Assembly: GCA_902595145.1 (NCBI GenBank)
Contig: CACJOU010000003.1
Coordinates: 50,001 to 114,000 of the forward strand
DNA from: an uncultured SAR116 cluster alpha proteobacterium
GTDB taxonomy: Bacteria > Pseudomonadota > Alphaproteobacteria > Puniceispirillales > Marisalimonadaceae
DNA length: 64,000 nt
Reading direction: 5' to 3'
A program made the translations under genes and the position numbers. Of the stretch, positions 56,819-64,000 are shown in pieces (within the stretch, counting starts at the first letter, position 1; each line of letters starts with the position of its first letter). A model generated the notes under the pieces. That model had not been told where the DNA came from, ran no database searches, and saw nothing but the letters and a program-made list of their open reading frames with translations.

Positions 56819-57751
56819 ATGTCAAAAAAAGTGATAATAATTGGTTCAGGCATAGCAGGAATTTCTTCATCATTAAAGCTAAAATCTTATGGTATAAATT
56901 CCATCATTCTAGATAAAGGTAATTTTATAGGTGGAAGAATAAGCACTAGAGAAGTAAAGATCGGTTCTAGTTCAAGTTATTTTTTTCATGGTGCTCAATT
57001 TTTTACTGCCAAAACACATGAATTTAAAAAAATTATTAGTTCCGGAGTTTATGGGAAATATATAAAAGAATTTGGAAATTTTGATCCTAAAAGATATAGG
57101 GGAAACAAAACAATGAGAGAATTTTTGCTAAATCTATCAAAAGAATTACACATCCAACAAAAAGTGAAAATTATTGGAATTAAAATATATAATAATAAAA
57201 TTCAAGTTCTTGACAATAAAATAAAAGAATGGATAAGTTACGATGGTGTCATTTCAACTCTTCCAGCACCTCAAAACTGTGAATTATTAAATCAATTTCC
57301 TTCATTACAGAAAACTCTTAATACAGGATCATATCACGCATGCATTGCTCTTATGTTTACTTTTGATGAAATTCCATCAGGTCTAAATACTTATTATGAT
57401 TTTTATAAAAAACCAGGAATATTGAGTTGGATGGCCTCTGGAAGCAACCTAAATGTTTGGACTGCTCATACCAATGAAAAATTTTCAGATTTAAACTATC
57501 ATAAAGACAAAAATTTTCTGAAAGAAAAAATAATGTCTTCAATAAAACAGTTTTTTATTAGCTCAAAGATAAAGTTTCATAGTTTACATATTTGGAGATA
57601 TGCTAAGGTAGCAAAAAAGTGCTTAGGGCCTCAGATTGATCCTAAATATACAGTTGCAATTGCAGGAGATTTTTTGGAGGGACCAAATGTTGAGTCTGCT
57701 TTTATTTCAGGGAACAAAGCAGCTGATTTAATTTTTAATAGACTAAAATAA
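56819..57751 (+). CDS. FAD-dependent amine-oxidase/renalase-like protein
   Basis: VIIIGSGIAGISSSLKLKSYGINSIILDKGNFIGGRISTR; C-terminal VAIAGDFLEGPNVESAFISGNKAAD. Confidence 0.85.
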   Translation: MSKKVIIIGSGIAGISSSLKLKSYGINSIILDKGNFIGGRISTREVKIGSSSSYFFHGAQFFTAKTHEFKKIISSGVYGKYIKEFGNFDPKRYRGNKTMREFLLNLSKELHIQQKVKIIGIKIYNNKIQVLDNKIKEWISYDGVISTLPAPQNCELLNQFPSLQKTLNTGSYHACIALMFTFDEIPSGLNTYYDFYKKPGILSWMASGSNLNVWTAHTNEKFSDLNYHKDKNFLKEKIMSSIKQFFISSKIKFHSLHIWRYAKVAKKCLGPQIDPKYTVAIAGDFLEGPNVESAFISGNKAADLIFNRLK

Positions 57752-57782
57752 ATTGATTGTTTCATAAAACCTTAAGGAAAGA

Positions 57783-58184
57783 ATGAATATGATTAAAATA
57801 AAAACCTCAGTTATGAAACTTGTAGAAAATGCTAAGAAAAAAATTAATAATTTAGAAGTAAGTGATGCTATTAAAATGCATTCCAACAAAACTAACTTAT
57901 TCATTGACGTAAGAGATATAAGAGAAATCCAAAAATCTGGACGCATATTTGGAGCTAAACATGTTCCAAGATGTATGTTAGAGTTTTGGATAGACCCTAT
58001 GAGCCCATATCATAAACAGTTTTTTAATGAAAATTATCATTTCATTTTTTATTGTGCATCAGACTGGAGATCGGCACTCGCCACACTTTCAGCAATGGAA
58101 ATTGGGCTTTTAAACACCTCTCATCTAGTTGGCGGTTTTAATAAATGGTTAGAAGAAAAAGGACCAATTGAAAAACCAAGATAA
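57783..58184 (+). CDS. rhodanese-like sulfurtransferase
   Basis: FIDVRDIREIQKSGRIFGAKHVPRCMLEFW...FYCASDWRSALATLSAMEIG...LVGGFNKW. Confidence 0.88.
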   Translation: MNMIKIKTSVMKLVENAKKKINNLEVSDAIKMHSNKTNLFIDVRDIREIQKSGRIFGAKHVPRCMLEFWIDPMSPYHKQFFNENYHFIFYCASDWRSALATLSAMEIGLLNTSHLVGGFNKWLEEKGPIEKPR

Positions 58185-58222
58185 TTTATTATAATTGTCT
58201 TTCAAACAAGAAGGTTATTAAT

Positions 58223-59083
58223 ATCTATAATATAATACCAATAATTTTTGTTATACTTTGGTCTTCAGCATTTATTACTAGCAAAATAATAGTTGATAAT
58301 GCCCCACCTTTTCTTTCGCTTTCAATAAGATTTGGGATAGTTGCCTTCTTATTTTTCCTGTTTTTCATTTTTTTTTCAAAAGACAAATATATTTCTCTTA
58401 AGGCTTTCAGAAATGCATCCATTAGCGGGTTATTATTTCATGGCTTATATTTAGGTGGAGTTTTTTTTGCTTTATCTAGAGGTATATCAGCTACTCTTAT
58501 AGCGTTAATAGTATCATTACAACCTATTTTAACATCATTTCTAGCAAAAATTTATTTAAATGAAACTTTAACTAAATTTCAGTGGCTTGGAATTATTTTA
58601 GGATTAAGTGGTGCATTGATAATTATAATTTCTGATCTAATTGATGGCCTAACTGTAGTTGCCTTTTTTGCTGGAATAGTCGGACTAGTTTCTTCTTCAC
58701 TAGGTATTATCTGGCAGAAAAAAATAGGATCTGATTTGTCTTTATCTGGAAATAATTTTTTGCAAGCATTAAGCGCTGCAATTTTTCATCTTTTATTAGC
58801 ACTTTGCTTTGAAAAATTTTTTATAAATTTTTCAAATGATTTTATTTTAGCTATGTCATGGCAAATATTTGCTGTTTCACTTGGTGCATTTTTAATATTG
58901 ATGTGGTTACTTGCGAAGAATAAAGCAAATGAAACATCTACTTTATTTTTTTTAGTACCTCCTATATCTGCTTTACTTGCTTTTTTAATATTAGAAGAAA
59001 CATTCACTTCTTTTGACTTCTTGGGTTTGTTTCTTTCTTGTCTTGGAGTTTTTATAGTTTCAAAAATTCAGATAAAATTGTAA
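58223..59083 (+). CDS. EamA/DMT-family transporter; ORF track reports only the C-terminal half from a TTG at 58616
   Basis: Frame open upstream of 58616 to about 58172, encoding INIYNIIPIIFVILWSSAFITSKIIVDNAPPFLSLSIRFGIVAFLFF...GLLFHGLYLGGVFFALSRGISATLIALIVSLQPILTSFLAKIYLNE, the typical first EamA repeat. Proposed AUC start at 58223, 8 nt after AAGAAGG. Confidence 0.8.
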   Translation: MYNIIPIIFVILWSSAFITSKIIVDNAPPFLSLSIRFGIVAFLFFLFFIFFSKDKYISLKAFRNASISGLLFHGLYLGGVFFALSRGISATLIALIVSLQPILTSFLAKIYLNETLTKFQWLGIILGLSGALIIIISDLIDGLTVVAFFAGIVGLVSSSLGIIWQKKIGSDLSLSGNNFLQALSAAIFHLLLALCFEKFFINFSNDFILAMSWQIFAVSLGAFLILMWLLAKNKANETSTLFFLVPPISALLAFLILEETFTSFDFLGLFLSCLGVFIVSKIQIKL

Positions 59084-59138
59084 ACATTTTACAGTATTGA
59101 TTTATTTTAAAATATTGTTAATCTAAATTAATCATAGT

Positions 59139-59307
59139 CTTTTTGTGTGAGAGAGTTATTAATAACCGCCGAAGGAGCAACCACCCCGGAAACTCTCAGG
59201 CACCCGAAACACAAAAAGTTGATAATCTGGAGAGTGATGATTTTATCATCCACCGAAGGGGTAAGCCAATTTTGGTCAATCTTTCAGGTTCCGTGACAGA
59301 TGGGGTA
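59139..59307 (+). ncRNA. tandem glycine riboswitch (two aptamers)
   Basis: Aptamer 1: CTTTTTGTGT(59139-59148)/ACACAAAAAG(59209-59218) P1 stem with GCCGAAGGAGCAA...CCGGAAACTCTCAGGCA. Aptamer 2: TCTGGAGAG...CACCGAAGGGGTAAGCC...AATCTTTCAGGTTCCGTGACAGATGGGG. Confidence 0.93.
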
Positions 59308-59338
59308 ATATTTAATTTACAAAAGCTTTGTCACGGAG
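59290..59338 (+). promoter_or_regulatory. candidate riboswitch expression platform sequestering the Shine-Dalgarno
   Basis: TCCGTGACA (59290-59298) pairs perfectly with TGTCACGGA (59329-59337); GGAG at 59335-59338 lies 6 nt before the ATG at 59345. Confidence 0.7.
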
Positions 59339-59344
59339 TTTATT

Positions 59345-60577
59345 ATGAAAAATATTGCAATAATAGGAGCAGGTATAACTGGGATAACTACTGCTTACCA
59401 ACTTTTAGAAAGAGGTTATACTGTATCTGTTTTTGATAAAAACCGTTACGCAGCTATGGAAACAAGTTTTGCAAATGGAGGCCAATTATCTGCTTGCAAT
59501 GCTGAAGTATGGAATAGTTGGTCTACAATTGGTAAAGGTATTCAATGGATGTTAAAAAAAGATGCACCATTACTATTCAGTCCTAAACTAAGCTTACACA
59601 AAATTAGCTGGATAATAGATTTTATAAGTAATATCCCAAACCACAAAAAAAATACAATTTTAACAGCTAAAATGGCTATCAATAGTAGAGATGAATTTAA
59701 AAGAATTCTAAAAAAAGAAAATATTGAACTAGATCTTGAAGAAAAAGGTATCATGCATTTATGTGAGTGTGATGCGTCCTTAAAACATGGTAGAGAGGTT
59801 AATAAATGGCTTTTAGAAGCAGGATTAGATAGAAAAGAAATATCTAAAGATGAGATGTTATCTATTGAACCAACTTTAAATCTTAATAATTTTATTGGAG
59901 GATTTTATACAAAAAGTGACATGTCAGGAGATATTCATAAATTTACAAAATTACTTGCTGATGCTTGTGAAAAAAAAGGTGTAAAATTCTTTTATGAAAC
60001 AGAAATTGTTAAAGTCAATCATGACAAGAAACAACCAATACTTTCCTTTAGTCAATCAAATGAAATTCATAAACAAAATTTCGATGGGGTTGTAGTTTGT
60101 GCTGGTGTTAACAGTAAATTTATAGCTAATAACTTAGGTGATAAAATCAATATATATCCCGTAAAGGGGTATTCAATTACAATCTTACTTGACGATAAAG
60201 AAAGTATAAAAAATGCTCCTTATGTGTCTTTACTAGATGATAAAGCTAAAATTGTTTCTAGTAGATTAGGAAAAAATAGATTTAGAGTTGCAGGTACTGC
60301 TGAATTTAATGGTTATAATAAAGACATAAGAGCTGACAGAATTAATCCTCTTATTAAATGGTGTAACGAGCTTTTTCCTAAAGTATCTACTGAACACGCT
60401 ATTCCATGGACTGGGTTGAGGCCTATGACACCAAGTATGGTGCCAAAAGTTGGAAGTGGAAAATTACCTGGCGTATTTTACAACACTGGACATGGGCACC
60501 TTGGATGGACACTTAGCGCATTTACGTCCCAACAAATTTCAGACCATATAATGAGAAAAGATAATGTCTTAAACTAA
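59345..60577 (+). CDS. DadA-like FAD-dependent D-amino-acid dehydrogenase
   Basis: IAIIGAGITGITTAYQLLERGYTVSVFDKNRYAAMETSFANGGQLSACNAEVWN, PWTGLRPMTPSMVPKVG, NTGHGHLGWTLS. Confidence 0.9.
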   Translation: MKNIAIIGAGITGITTAYQLLERGYTVSVFDKNRYAAMETSFANGGQLSACNAEVWNSWSTIGKGIQWMLKKDAPLLFSPKLSLHKISWIIDFISNIPNHKKNTILTAKMAINSRDEFKRILKKENIELDLEEKGIMHLCECDASLKHGREVNKWLLEAGLDRKEISKDEMLSIEPTLNLNNFIGGFYTKSDMSGDIHKFTKLLADACEKKGVKFFYETEIVKVNHDKKQPILSFSQSNEIHKQNFDGVVVCAGVNSKFIANNLGDKINIYPVKGYSITILLDDKESIKNAPYVSLLDDKAKIVSSRLGKNRFRVAGTAEFNGYNKDIRADRINPLIKWCNELFPKVSTEHAIPWTGLRPMTPSMVPKVGSGKLPGVFYNTGHGHLGWTLSAFTSQQISDHIMRKDNVLN

Positions 60578-60579
60578 TT

Positions 60580-63015
<2,436 letters not shown>

Positions 63016-63999
63016 TTAAATATCTCCATATCTATAGTGATAATTACCATCAAAATTTTCCTTAATTTCTTGAAGATTGATTTTTTCAATAAAACTTGGA
63101 TATTCTGAAAATGCATCCATACTCGTACTCGTAAACCAAGACTGAGCTTTGTGTTTAGATACCTCAAGAAATAACGCTGTTCTATGCTTGTTGTCTAAAT
63201 GCTCAATAATATCATCTAATAATAAGATTGGGGCCATATCAAATTTATCATTTAGCAGTCTAGCATGGGACAAGATGATTGATATTAATATAAGTTTTTG
63301 TTCTCCAGTTGAGGAGGTATCAAAGTTTTTATTATCAATTCTATTAAAAATTTCTATTATAGAGTTATTTGGTCCAGAAACGGATAACTCATAATCAGAT
63401 CGTGATTTTTTTAATTCTGACTTGATGTAATCTTCAACCTCTATAGCAGGTTTTTCCTGGAGTAATTTTTCTATCTTCCCATTAATTATAATACCAACAG
63501 AAGGAAAATGCTCAGTTAAATGATTATTTTTTAATTCAAAATTATATAAATTTTCAAGTTCTTCTAATAAATCCAATCTTCTGGCTATAATGGAAATTGA
63601 TAATTCGGAAATTTGGGTTTCTATAGTATCCAACCATGTCTTGTCACTATTAGGTTGCATCAAAATTTTATTTCTTTGTCTAAATAATTTATTGTATTTA
63701 TATACTCTATTCAAATGTGAGCTATCTATTGACATAGTAAGCCTGTCAATAAAACGTCTTTTTTCACTCATACTTGATAAGATCAAAATACAAAGTTGAG
63801 GTGTAATCCATGATATATTTAAAATTTCTCCTAAAGAACTCAATGGAGTATAATCTGAATTAACCTTAGCAATTCTTGATTTATTTAATCCATTTTTTTT
63901 TAAACCTGTGCCAATATTGAATTGACCATTTGGTCCAACAAAATCAACATTTACGCCCCAGGTTTTATTTTCGTTGCTATGAATTTTTTCTTGATTCAA
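63016..63999 (-). CDS. recF: DNA replication/repair protein RecF (5' end beyond window)
   Basis: STGEQKLILISIILSHARLL, ILLLDDIIEHLDNKHRTALF; upstream of gyrB; runs to the window edge. Confidence 0.9.
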   Translation of the reverse strand: MNQEKIHSNENKTWGVNVDFVGPNGQFNIGTGLKKNGLNKSRIAKVNSDYTPLSSLGEILNISWITPQLCILILSSMSEKRRFIDRLTMSIDSSHLNRVYKYNKLFRQRNKILMQPNSDKTWLDTIETQISELSISIIARRLDLLEELENLYNFELKNNHLTEHFPSVGIIINGKIEKLLQEKPAIEVEDYIKSELKKSRSDYELSVSGPNNSIIEIFNRIDNKNFDTSSTGEQKLILISIILSHARLLNDKFDMAPILLLDDIIEHLDNKHRTALFLEVSKHKAQSWFTSTSMDAFSEYPSFIEKINLQEIKENFDGNYHYRYGDI

Positions 64000-64000
64000 A

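Noticed and set aside
58225-58422. 65-aa minus-strand ORF
   Set aside because: Antisense to the conserved first half of the EamA transporter; no family resemblance.
59143-59436. 97-aa ORF (MCERVINNRRRSNHPGNSQ...)
   Set aside because: It lies on the glycine riboswitch and the start of the DadA-like gene in another frame; the sequence is explained by the RNA structure.

Overview
This 64 kb window is a very AT-rich, densely packed bacterial chromosome segment. It looks like an alphaproteobacterium with a small, streamlined genome, judging from gene content and order: clpB-DUF4167-prmC-prfA, bolA-dnaJ-cobS-cobT-rpmB, pduO-etfB-etfA, tlpA-argH-lptM-lysA, recF-gyrB. Nearly everything is housekeeping: translation, amino-acid, folate and isoprenoid metabolism, SecA, GroESL, GyrB. 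I saw no tRNA, rRNA, CRISPR array, phage or transposon. I did not find a convincing new multi-gene system. The best leads are: (1) two genes, clpB and an EamA transporter, whose conserved N-termini extend well past the first ATG/GTG/TTG and appear to start at AUA and AUC, each with a well-spaced Shine-Dalgarno-like motif; (2) a tandem glycine riboswitch upstream of a DadA-like amino-acid dehydrogenase, with a 9-bp helix that can sequester the ribosome-binding site; (3) a YnjB/YnjC ABC transporter pair without its ATPase, and an unrelated NitT/TauT-type ATPase without partners; (4) two small CDSs missed by the ORF track (an LptM-like lipoprotein and a 47-aa membrane microprotein); (5) an apparent loss of ftsEX inferred from synteny. 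All family calls come from reading the sequence; no searches were run.
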